Below are positions 28,870 through 36,806 of a stretch of 64,000 nucleotides of DNA, piece after piece. The stretch covers positions 62,001-126,000 of the forward strand of contig JAAEYW010000006.1 of the NCBI GenBank assembly GCA_018223185.1, read 5' to 3'. Position 1 is the first letter of the stretch. Each line of letters starts with the position of its first letter. Under the pieces are notes generated by a model, which was not told where the DNA came from, did not search any database, and saw only the letters and a program-made list of their open reading frames with translations. The stretch comes from Oceanospirillales bacterium (lineage in GTDB: Bacteria > Pseudomonadota > Gammaproteobacteria > Pseudomonadales > Balneatricaceae). Made by a program: the position numbers and the translations under genes.

Positions 28870-30507
28870 TCAGCTCCCTTTGGAGTTAGCTTTATCCCGC
28901 AGAACAAACTTCTGGATTTTACCGGTTGAGGTTTTCGGTAGCGGACCAAACACAACCTTTTTAGGCGCTTTGAAGTTCGCCATATTTGCCCGGCAGAAAT
29001 CTATAATCTCCTGCTCACTCACCTCAGCCCCCTCTTTCAGACTGACAAAGGCACAGGGCACCTCACCCCACTTTTCATCATCACAGGCAACCACCGCCGC
29101 CTCCATGACACTGCTGTTGCGATACAGTACATCTTCAACTTCGATAGAGGAGATATTCTCGCCACCGGAAATAATGATGTCTTTAGAACGGTCTTTAATC
29201 TCAATATAACCATCGGCATGCCACACAGCCAGATCACCGGAATGGAACCAGCCGCCGGAAAAACTCTCTTCCGTCGTGGATGGGTTTTTCAGATACCCTT
29301 TCATCACCAGATTACCGCGCATAAATATCTCGCCCATAGTCAGGCCATCCTGAGGTACGGGCTCCAGTGTAACTGGGTCGCCAACCATCAGGCCATCCAG
29401 CATCGGCGCCCGAACCCCCTGACGGGATTTAAGGCGGGCGATTTCGTCATCCGTGCGGTCATTCCACTCCTGATGCCATTCACAGACAACCGAAGGACCA
29501 TACGTTTCTGTCAGCCCATACACATGGGTAACCGTGAAGCCCATCGCCTCCATCCCCTGAATCACCGCAGCGGGAGGTGCCGCCCCCGCCGTCATCACTT
29601 TGACCGCATGGGCGATTCCCGCTTTCATCTCTTCCGGGGCGTTATTGAGCATGTTCAGCACAATCGGTGCACCGCAGAAATGATTAACCTTCTCCTGCTT
29701 AATCGCAGCATAAATATCATCAGCCCGCACATGTCGCAGACAGACACTCACCCCGGCGGATGCGGCAAGGCTCCAGGGGAAGCACCAGCCGTTACAGTGA
29801 AACATCGGCAGAGTCCAGAGATATACCGGGTGGTGTCCCATATCCCAGCAGACAATATTACTCATCGCATTGAGATAAGCCCCGCGATGGTGATAGACAA
29901 CCCCTTTCGGATTGCCGGTGGTACCAGAGGTATAGTTCAGGCTGATCGCATCCCACTCATCATCCGGCATTTTCCAGTCAAACTCAGGATCTCCCGTGCC
30001 GATAAAGGCTTCATAATCACAATCGCCAATGAGACTCCCCCCTTCGTAATAGGGGTCATCTATGTCGATCACCAACGGCTTATGGGGGATCATTTTCAGC
30101 GCCTTAGCGATCACGTCAGAGAATTCCCGGTCGACAATCACCACCTTCGCTTCACCATGCTGCAGAATAAAGGCGATCGCTTCAGCATCTAAACGCACAT
30201 TCAGTGCATTCAGCACCGCACCACACATCGGCACCCCGAAATGGGCTTCAAACAGTTCCGGCAGGTTTGGCGCCATCACCGCCACCGTATCGCCCTCACC
30301 TATCCCTTTCTGACTCAGCGCACTGGCGAGCTGGCGGCAGCGATTATAAGTCTGTAACCAGGTTCGGCGGGTTTGCTGGTGAACCACCGCAGGATGGTCT
30401 GGATACACCCAGGCAGATCGTTCAATAAAACTTAGCGGACTCATCGCTGCGAAATTCGCACTGTTTTTATCCAGTCCGTACTGATAGGGATTAGAGTGTG
30501 TTGACAT
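28870..30507 (-). CDS. Acyl-CoA synthetase (AMP-binding, fatty-acid/short-chain type)
   Basis: 545-aa ANL-superfamily ligase that activates a carboxylic acid to its CoA thioester via an acyl-adenylate. The P-loop is NYTSGTTGNPKGVVYHHRG, with A5 motif YGLTETYG and A8 FHSGDLAVWHADGYIEIKDR. The catalytic Lys is in KTSTGKIQKF. The N terminus and overall pattern resemble medium-chain/methylmercaptopropionate-CoA ligase-like enzymes, but substrate is not settled. It is divergent from the FixL/FixJ-like pair, which may control it. Confidence 0.88.
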   Translation of the reverse strand: MSTHSNPYQYGLDKNSANFAAMSPLSFIERSAWVYPDHPAVVHQQTRRTWLQTYNRCRQLASALSQKGIGEGDTVAVMAPNLPELFEAHFGVPMCGAVLNALNVRLDAEAIAFILQHGEAKVVIVDREFSDVIAKALKMIPHKPLVIDIDDPYYEGGSLIGDCDYEAFIGTGDPEFDWKMPDDEWDAISLNYTSGTTGNPKGVVYHHRGAYLNAMSNIVCWDMGHHPVYLWTLPMFHCNGWCFPWSLAASAGVSVCLRHVRADDIYAAIKQEKVNHFCGAPIVLNMLNNAPEEMKAGIAHAVKVMTAGAAPPAAVIQGMEAMGFTVTHVYGLTETYGPSVVCEWHQEWNDRTDDEIARLKSRQGVRAPMLDGLMVGDPVTLEPVPQDGLTMGEIFMRGNLVMKGYLKNPSTTEESFSGGWFHSGDLAVWHADGYIEIKDRSKDIIISGGENISSIEVEDVLYRNSSVMEAAVVACDDEKWGEVPCAFVSLKEGAEVSEQEIIDFCRANMANFKAPKKVVFGPLPKTSTGKIQKFVLRDKANSKGS

Positions 30508-30733
30508 AGTAATTAGCCCTGAAGAATACCGCGTCCGGGTTCAGCCTGTAGGCGCAGTTTTATTATTTTCATAAACCTTTTTATTAAATACTCGCAGCAT
30601 AGGGTTTACCCTGATTGCATCAGGTATAATACGTAATTACCCTGACTAAACAAGTTAGTCTTAAGTCAAACGCAGAGCAAGACTGAACCCTGATACTATC
30701 TTTTAGGGGTTTTTCCCTGACCGGCGAGCAACA

Positions 30734-32248
30734 ATGAGTATAGAACAAGAACTGAAAGCGATCAGCGAAATGGATGAGGGAGAACGCTCCCGCTTCCTGG
30801 TGGAACAATCCACGGATATGATCTCGCGCCACACGCCAACACCTGAATGGACATTTCTCGATGTCAGCCCGGCGGTTGAGCGGATGCTGGGGTACACCGT
30901 CGATGAGATGATCGGCACCGCGGGTTACGATCTGTTTCATCCTGAAGATGCCGACAACCTTATCAAGCGCTCGGACTCTGTACGTTACCGCAAAGGGATG
31001 TACACCAATGTGTTCCGCTATAAACATAAAAATGGCCACTATATCTGGCTCGAAACCACCAGCCGCACCCTGCGGGATTCAGATGGCAAACCGATCGAGG
31101 TCGTCTGTGTTTCCCGTGATGTAACCGAACAGACGCTGGCCCAGCAGGCAACCCGGCGGCTGGCAAGGGTTGTAGAGGCATCCTCCGACATGATCATGTT
31201 CTGCAATCATAAAACCATGCAGCTGACCTATATGAATGAGGCCACCTATATCACCCTGGGTACCGAGAAAGAGAACCCGATGGTGTTCTATCTGGAGCAG
31301 ATGTTTGAACCCAGAATATTTGCCTCGCTGGTTCAGGATGCCCTGAGCCATGCCGCGGCTCATGGCACCTGGTATGGCAGCATAAAGATGCTGCTGCCTT
31401 CAGGACGAAACCGCACCGCAGAGATCCGTGAAGTTATCGCACACCGCAACCTCAATGATGATATGCAGGTTGAGTATTACTCGATCATTGGCCGGGATAT
31501 CACCCTGCGCCGCAAAGCGGAAGAGGAGATGAAGCGTAATCAGCTGGAGATGGCGCATATCGCCCGCCTCCTCTCCGTGGGCGAGATGGCGTCAGGACTG
31601 GCCCATGAAATCAATCAGCCGCTGGCCGCGATTCTCAATTACTGCCGTGGGTCGATGCGACGTATAGAAGAGGGACGCATTACCAGCGTCGAAGAGATTG
31701 GCAAATCGATGGAACTGATCACCCGTCAGGCCAGACGCGCCGCCGAGATCGTCAAGCGGATGCGCAGCTTCGTCAAAAAAACCGAATACCAGCGCATGGA
31801 ATTCTCCCTGAATGAAAGCTGCCAGGAGATTGCAGAATTTCTTAAACAGGAAGCGCTGGATCACAACACAACCTTCCAGTTTGAACTGGAACATGGCGAC
31901 TTACCGATTCTGGCCGATAAGATTCAGATAGAGCAGGTGCTGGTAAATCTGATTCGCAATGCAATCGAGGCGTATAACGACTGTGAAAAAAGTCACCGTC
32001 CCGTTATCATAAGCACCCGTAAGGCAAAGGATTATGTCTATATATCCGTTGCGGACCATGCCAACGGCATCAGCACCGAGATTTTAAGCAAGTTGTTCGA
32101 ACCGTTCTTTACCTCAAAGTCTACCGGCCTGGGTATGGGCCTATCGATATCCCGCACGATTATTGAGGCTCACGGAGGACAGTTGTGGGCGGAAAGCGAC
32201 GGCAAAACAGGCACACAGTTTTATATTAAACTTCCAGCGAAAGGCTAG
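30734..32248 (+). CDS. PAS-domain sensor histidine kinase (FixL-like)
   Basis: 504-aa soluble sensor kinase with no transmembrane helices. Two PAS domains lie at about residues 20-130 (PEWTFLDVSPAVERMLGYT) and 138-260. The HisKA domain carries the phospho-acceptor His291 in SGLAHEINQPLAAI, typical of the FixL/DctB subgroup. The HATPase domain has N, G1 and G2 boxes (NLIRNAIEAY, VADHANGIS, GLGMGLSISRTI). It is 11 bp upstream of its cognate LuxR-type regulator. The stimulus is unknown; haem binding is not demonstrable from sequence. Confidence 0.9.
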   Translation: MSIEQELKAISEMDEGERSRFLVEQSTDMISRHTPTPEWTFLDVSPAVERMLGYTVDEMIGTAGYDLFHPEDADNLIKRSDSVRYRKGMYTNVFRYKHKNGHYIWLETTSRTLRDSDGKPIEVVCVSRDVTEQTLAQQATRRLARVVEASSDMIMFCNHKTMQLTYMNEATYITLGTEKENPMVFYLEQMFEPRIFASLVQDALSHAAAHGTWYGSIKMLLPSGRNRTAEIREVIAHRNLNDDMQVEYYSIIGRDITLRRKAEEEMKRNQLEMAHIARLLSVGEMASGLAHEINQPLAAILNYCRGSMRRIEEGRITSVEEIGKSMELITRQARRAAEIVKRMRSFVKKTEYQRMEFSLNESCQEIAEFLKQEALDHNTTFQFELEHGDLPILADKIQIEQVLVNLIRNAIEAYNDCEKSHRPVIISTRKAKDYVYISVADHANGISTEILSKLFEPFFTSKSTGLGMGLSISRTIIEAHGGQLWAESDGKTGTQFYIKLPAKG

Positions 32249-32259
32249 GACCTACAGAC

Positions 32260-32868
32260 ATGACCAGATACACCGGCACCGTTTTTATTGTTGATGACGA
32301 TGATGACTTTCGCGATTCCATGCAATGGCTATTGGAAAGTGACGACCTGCCCGTCCAGAGTTTTTCCTCCGCCCGGGATTTTCTCAGCAACTATAAAGGC
32401 GATAAAGGCTGCCTGTTACTGGATGTCCGAATGCCGGAAATAAACGGCCTTGCCCTCCAGCAAATAATGCTGGAGCGGGATATCCGCCTGCCTATCGTGG
32501 TGCTCAGTGGCCATGGCGATATTCCCATGGCGGTGACCGCGATGAAAAACGGCGCTATCGACTTTCTTGAAAAGCCATTCGACGATGAAGTTCTGATCCC
32601 TCTGGTGCAGAATGCACTGATAAAGGCAGATGAGATGTTTGCCGACCGCCAGCAACAGGAACAGGTTCGCAAGCAATACGAAACCCTGAGTCGGCGTGAG
32701 CGTGAGGTGATGACGCTGGTTGTCGCGGGCAAAGCCAACCGGGAGATCGCCGAGGAACTGGGTATCAGTCCGAAAACGGTTGAAGTTCACCGCTCACGGG
32801 TCATGAGTAAAATGCGGGCAGAGAGCCTGCCGGAACTGGTTAATCAGGCATCGCAGCTGGAAGGCTGA
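32260..32868 (+). CDS. FixJ-family response regulator with LuxR-type HTH
   Basis: 202-aa two-component regulator. It has an N-terminal receiver domain with acidic pocket VDDDDD, phospho-acceptor Asp55 in LLLDVRMPEING, and conserved Lys in FLEKPFDDE. A C-terminal LuxR/GerE HTH (about residues 138-198) contains LSRREREVMTLVVAGKANREIA and SPKTVEVHRSRVMSKM. It is paired with the kinase upstream. The divergently transcribed acyl-CoA synthetase is a plausible target by position only. Confidence 0.92.
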   Translation: MTRYTGTVFIVDDDDDFRDSMQWLLESDDLPVQSFSSARDFLSNYKGDKGCLLLDVRMPEINGLALQQIMLERDIRLPIVVLSGHGDIPMAVTAMKNGAIDFLEKPFDDEVLIPLVQNALIKADEMFADRQQQEQVRKQYETLSRREREVMTLVVAGKANREIAEELGISPKTVEVHRSRVMSKMRAESLPELVNQASQLEG

Positions 32869-33249
32869 ATTTTACATCGGGTAGATAAACGTTCAATAGA
32901 AACTGAAACCTCGTTAAAAGATCTGTTGCAGTGAAATCTCCCGGAACCTGATCTCAACTCAGATAATATCGGCGGTTTTCAAAGACTCACCGATGTTGCG
33001 CTGCTCTATAAAGCCCTTACTTTTCAGTCAGGATTCCAGTAGCTGTAAGCTTTTGCTCTATTCCGCGGTTGCGAAAAAAACCTGATTATTTATCAGCTGC
33101 GGCTTGCTATTGCCGGTCAGTATGAGTAAATTTTCGTCTGAGATTCTATTCAGCTTCATTTCAGATTGGCTGTGTAGGATACACACTTCGGCCCTTTTGG
33201 CAGACAACGACACCTGCCAGGGTTAATAAAATGTTTAACCGGATTAGAG
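32869..33249. other. Intergenic region upstream of the cus-like operon
   Basis: 381 bp without a supportable gene. Near its right end there is an inverted repeat GGTTAA (33221-33226) / TTAACC (33235-33240), within about 30 bp of the start of the small Cys/His-rich protein. It could be an operator. I see no classical CueR or CusR box. Confidence 0.4.
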
Positions 33250-33657
33250 ATGCAGACGGTAACGAAAAGGATTCTAATGGTATTGTGTATGTTGACGGTA
33301 ATGACCGCTCAACTGTACAACGCTGCCTTTGCGATGCCGACACAGCAGAATAACCCGGTGCCTCTGCAAGCAGCCCTGTCTGATGCAGGACACCATTTTC
33401 TACACACAGCAGCCAATGACGTGACGAGCTGCTGCGAACAACCCGACAGTCTGGACAGCACGCACTGCGATCAACCAGACAACAGCTGCGAAAACCACGA
33501 TATCTGTGCACAATCCAATTGTGTCAGTTCCATCGGGTATGCTCCTGCACATTATCTTTTTGCCCTGGACACCCCGGTGATTGCATCGCTGACGGTGACT
33601 AAGTTGTTACTGCCACAACAAAGTGGCTCACTTTACCGACCTCCCATATCCCACTGA
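33250..33657 (+). CDS. Small secreted Cys/His-rich protein at the head of the metal-efflux operon
   Basis: 135-aa protein with a signal peptide of about 28 residues (ending NAAFAMP). The mature part holds eight Cys (SCCEQP, THCDQPDNSCENHDICAQSNC) and His residues, and the C-terminal RPPI motif. The layout resembles small metal-responsive leader proteins found before copper or cobalt/zinc/cadmium efflux genes (CopL- or CzcI-like). That is inference from composition and context. A role in metal sensing or binding is plausible. No enzyme motif is present. Confidence 0.6.
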   Translation: MQTVTKRILMVLCMLTVMTAQLYNAAFAMPTQQNNPVPLQAALSDAGHHFLHTAANDVTSCCEQPDSLDSTHCDQPDNSCENHDICAQSNCVSSIGYAPAHYLFALDTPVIASLTVTKLLLPQQSGSLYRPPISH

Positions 33658-33825
33658 CAGATAAGCCGGCCATCCGGCTGTTTATATGCGGGAGTTCGCT
33701 GTAAGAGATCTGAACAACGTGTAACGTTCTGTTCAGAATCGCCAGCCAGTCTCTGACACTCTTCCGATCTGTTATGAATCTGTCAGTCATCATGTCACAT
33801 GATGCTGGACTGTGTGGGTGTATTT

Positions 33826-35295
33826 ATGTCACCAGTTATATCTGTTATGAACACTGTGCGCCGGGGCTGCTTGTCGATCCAGCGGTCAGGCTTTGTGTTT
33901 TTATCTCTCATTGTACTCAACGGGTTAACAGGCTCTGTCAGTGTGGCTGCCGCCAATGCTGAAAAGGAACCGCGTTTAACCCTCAGTCAGGCAATCAGTT
34001 TTGCACTGGAGCATGACCCCTGGTTATCCGGAAGCCGTTTTGATCAACAGGCAACCGAAGCTAAGGCAGAGTCCGCTTATCAGTTACCCGACCCGAAGTT
34101 TTCACTGGCACTGGCCAATCTGCCAACCGATACCTTTGATTTTGAGCAGGAAGCGATGACCCAGCTGATTGTCGGGGTCTCACAAAGCTATCCCCGTGGC
34201 AATAGCCGGCAACTTAAACGCCAGCAACTCTATCAGCAAAGTGAACGTCAGCCTCTGCTGCGCCGGGAACGGGAAGCAAAGCTGGCACTGACCGTAACCC
34301 AGCTATGGCTTGATGCCTATCTGTCCAGAGAAAGCGTCAGACTCATTGAACAGGATATGGCGCTGTTTGATCAGCTGGCGGATATCTCTATGGCCCGTTA
34401 TACCTCTGCGCTGGGACGCACCCGGCAACAGGACCTGATTCAGGCTCAACTGGAACAGATCCGCATCACTGACCGGCTGACCCGGCTACAACAGAAGCGG
34501 GATGTTGCCGAACAGAAGTTGCTGGAATGGCTGTTACCCTCATTCAGCGAGACCGGTCAGGATATATATATCGCTGAGGCATACAGCGATGAACTGCCCC
34601 GGCTGAGCCCTATCAGCCCAGGAATTCTACAGGCAAAAGACATAACGAATCGTGAACTGGCAGACTACTTTGTCCATCACCCGCTGGTGCAGGCTCTGGA
34701 TCAGAATATTGAGATGGCAGGTACCGGTGTGCAGCTGGCAAAACAGAAATACAAACCTCAATGGGGTGTGAATGCCAGTTATGGCTATCGTGGCGAAACC
34801 CCTGATGGCCGTGACCGGGCTGACCTGTTCAGTGCAGCCGTAACGGTCAGCATGCCACTTTTTTCATCAACCGCGCAGGATAAAGAAGTTGAAGCAGCAA
34901 TAGCCTCACAGGAAAAGATCCGTACCGAACGCAGTCTGATGATCCGCCAGATGATGTCCGCTTTCCGTTCAGCTCAGGCGCAGATTTCGCGGCTGGATCA
35001 GCGTCAGCAGCTCTATCAGGACAAACTTTTGCCCCAGGTTAAACGTCAGGCTAAAGCAGCGCTGAATGGTTATGAGTCTGATAACGGCAGCTTTACTGAA
35101 GTAATCCGGGCCCGGATCAGCGAACTCAACACCCGGATCGAGTATCTGGACATTCAGGTTGAACAACTCAGACAGATCGCACAGCTCAACTATGTGCTGA
35201 CAACCACTGCACCTGAATCCGATGCAACCACAGAGACACGTTTATATAAAGAGCCAGGCAACAAAGCGCTTAAGAACACTGGAGCAAGCTCATGA
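33826..35295 (+). CDS. cusC: TolC-family outer membrane efflux protein (CusC-like)
   Basis: Outer-membrane channel of a tripartite heavy-metal efflux pump. It has an N-terminal hydrophobic export signal (FVFLSLIVLNGLTGSVSVAAANA) and two OEP repeats rich in long amphipathic helices. The start is uncertain: ATGs at 33799, 33826 and 33847 are all in frame. 33826 has the best upstream GGGTG, and 33847 would give the shortest signal peptide. No lipobox Cys is present, unlike E. coli CusC. Its stop overlaps the adaptor gene start by 4 nt (ATGA). Confidence 0.85.
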   Translation: MSPVISVMNTVRRGCLSIQRSGFVFLSLIVLNGLTGSVSVAAANAEKEPRLTLSQAISFALEHDPWLSGSRFDQQATEAKAESAYQLPDPKFSLALANLPTDTFDFEQEAMTQLIVGVSQSYPRGNSRQLKRQQLYQQSERQPLLRREREAKLALTVTQLWLDAYLSRESVRLIEQDMALFDQLADISMARYTSALGRTRQQDLIQAQLEQIRITDRLTRLQQKRDVAEQKLLEWLLPSFSETGQDIYIAEAYSDELPRLSPISPGILQAKDITNRELADYFVHHPLVQALDQNIEMAGTGVQLAKQKYKPQWGVNASYGYRGETPDGRDRADLFSAAVTVSMPLFSSTAQDKEVEAAIASQEKIRTERSLMIRQMMSAFRSAQAQISRLDQRQQLYQDKLLPQVKRQAKAALNGYESDNGSFTEVIRARISELNTRIEYLDIQVEQLRQIAQLNYVLTTTAPESDATTETRLYKEPGNKALKNTGASS

Positions 35296-36806
35296 GCACA
35301 ATAGCCAAAAATACTGGATTAATACTGCTGGGTGCGGTGATAGGCGCTGCCGGTCTTGGCGCTGTTTTTGTTAACGACGGTAATGAAGACAGAGCAACCG
35401 GTGCTGCAGTTTCTGTCTCTGAAACGGCAGCCGCTAAAAGTAACGAGCCGCTCTATTGGGTTGCCCCTATGGATGCCAACTACCGGAGGGATAAACCGGG
35501 TAAATCGCCCATGGGGATGGATCTGGTTCCGGTGTATCCGGAAGCGGACTCTGCAGTAGATTCCGGCCCGGGCACTATAAAAATATCGCCTGAGGTAATC
35601 AATAATCTGGGCGTCAGAACCGCCACCTCGTCGATGAACAGGATGCACTTTGAAATCCGTACCGTGGGTTATGTAGGCTATAACGAGGATGAAATTGTCC
35701 ATGTACATCCCCGTGTTGAAGGCTGGGTTGAAAAGCTCTACATCAAGGCCGAGGGAGACCCGGTAACCAGGGATCAGCCACTGTATGACCTCTACTCTCC
35801 CGCCCTGGTGAACGCTCAGGAGGAGTATCTGTTTGCATTTTCCAGAGGCAACCACGAACTGATCCGTGGAGCGGAAAGCCGCTTACGGGCGCTGCAGTTC
35901 CCCTCTCATGCACTCGAAAAACTGAAAAAGTCCCGTCAGGTTAATCAAACGGTGACCTTCTATGCAGCGCAAAGCGGTGTCGTCGACAACTTAAATCTGC
36001 GTCAGGGGATGTTTGTTAAACCCGGCATGACACTGATGTCGATTGGTGCACTGGATGAAGTCTGGGTTGAGGCGGAAGTATTTGAACGTCAGGCGGGCAT
36101 GATTACGGCCGGACTGCCGGTATCCCTTCGGCTGGACTTCCTTCCCGGTGCCAAGCGTGAAGGCGTAGTTGACTATGTTTATCCGGCGCTGGACCCGAAA
36201 ACCCGCACTCTCAAAGTGCGCATGCGGTTTGATAACCACGACGGCAAACTGAAGCCGAATATGTTTGCTGAAGTCATTATTTTTAAAGATGACGCAGATA
36301 CATCCCTCACCGTACCGAACGATGCCATTATCCGTGGTGCTGATTCTAACCGGGTGGTACTGGCGCTGGGGGATGGCAGATTTAAGTCCATTACGGTGAA
36401 GACTGGCCGCACCGATGGCAAACAGGTTGAGATTATTGAAGGAATTAACGCCGGGGAAGAGGTCGTCACCTCAGCTCAGTTCCTGCTGGACTCTGAGTCA
36501 GGCAAAACCTCCGATTTCAAACGGATGCATGTTGACTCGCCGATGGACTCAAACGATATGAGCATGGACGGTATGAGTATGGATAGCATGAGTATGGATG
36601 GCATGAACATGGACGATCTGAATATGGATAAGATGAGCCTGGACAGCATGAATCCAGAGGCATCCGATATGAAAATGATGCAACAGGATGAGCCCTCCGC
36701 ACCTGCTAATTCGAAGACCCTCAAACAGAGTCAGACCGGGCCGGTCACCCCGTCTTCGCAGATGATCAGCCAATGGCAGCCCGAGTCTGCCGGGGTGGTG
36801 TTATGA
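35292..36806 (+). CDS. cusB: RND efflux periplasmic adaptor (CusB-like) with Met-rich tail
   Basis: Membrane-fusion protein joining the RND pump to the outer-membrane channel. An N-terminal anchor/signal is followed by a heavy-metal-binding domain (YWVAPMDANYRRDKPGKSPMGMDLVPVY region, residues about 54-82). Barrel-sandwich, alpha-hairpin and beta-barrel parts follow, with HPRVEGWVEKLYIKAEGD as the lipoyl-like half. The C terminus (about residues 415-465) is an unusual Met/Asp repeat made of MSMDGM/MSMDSM-type units, a likely Cu(I)/Ag(I)-binding tail. It is translationally coupled on both sides by ATGA overlaps. Confidence 0.92.
   Translation: MSTIAKNTGLILLGAVIGAAGLGAVFVNDGNEDRATGAAVSVSETAAAKSNEPLYWVAPMDANYRRDKPGKSPMGMDLVPVYPEADSAVDSGPGTIKISPEVINNLGVRTATSSMNRMHFEIRTVGYVGYNEDEIVHVHPRVEGWVEKLYIKAEGDPVTRDQPLYDLYSPALVNAQEEYLFAFSRGNHELIRGAESRLRALQFPSHALEKLKKSRQVNQTVTFYAAQSGVVDNLNLRQGMFVKPGMTLMSIGALDEVWVEAEVFERQAGMITAGLPVSLRLDFLPGAKREGVVDYVYPALDPKTRTLKVRMRFDNHDGKLKPNMFAEVIIFKDDADTSLTVPNDAIIRGADSNRVVLALGDGRFKSITVKTGRTDGKQVEIIEGINAGEEVVTSAQFLLDSESGKTSDFKRMHVDSPMDSNDMSMDGMSMDSMSMDGMNMDDLNMDKMSLDSMNPEASDMKMMQQDEPSAPANSKTLKQSQTGPVTPSSQMISQWQPESAGVVL

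Noticed and set aside
29218-30192. 324-codon plus-strand frame opposite the acyl-CoA synthetase
   Set aside because: Antisense shadow of a clear ANL-family gene with a low-complexity translation.
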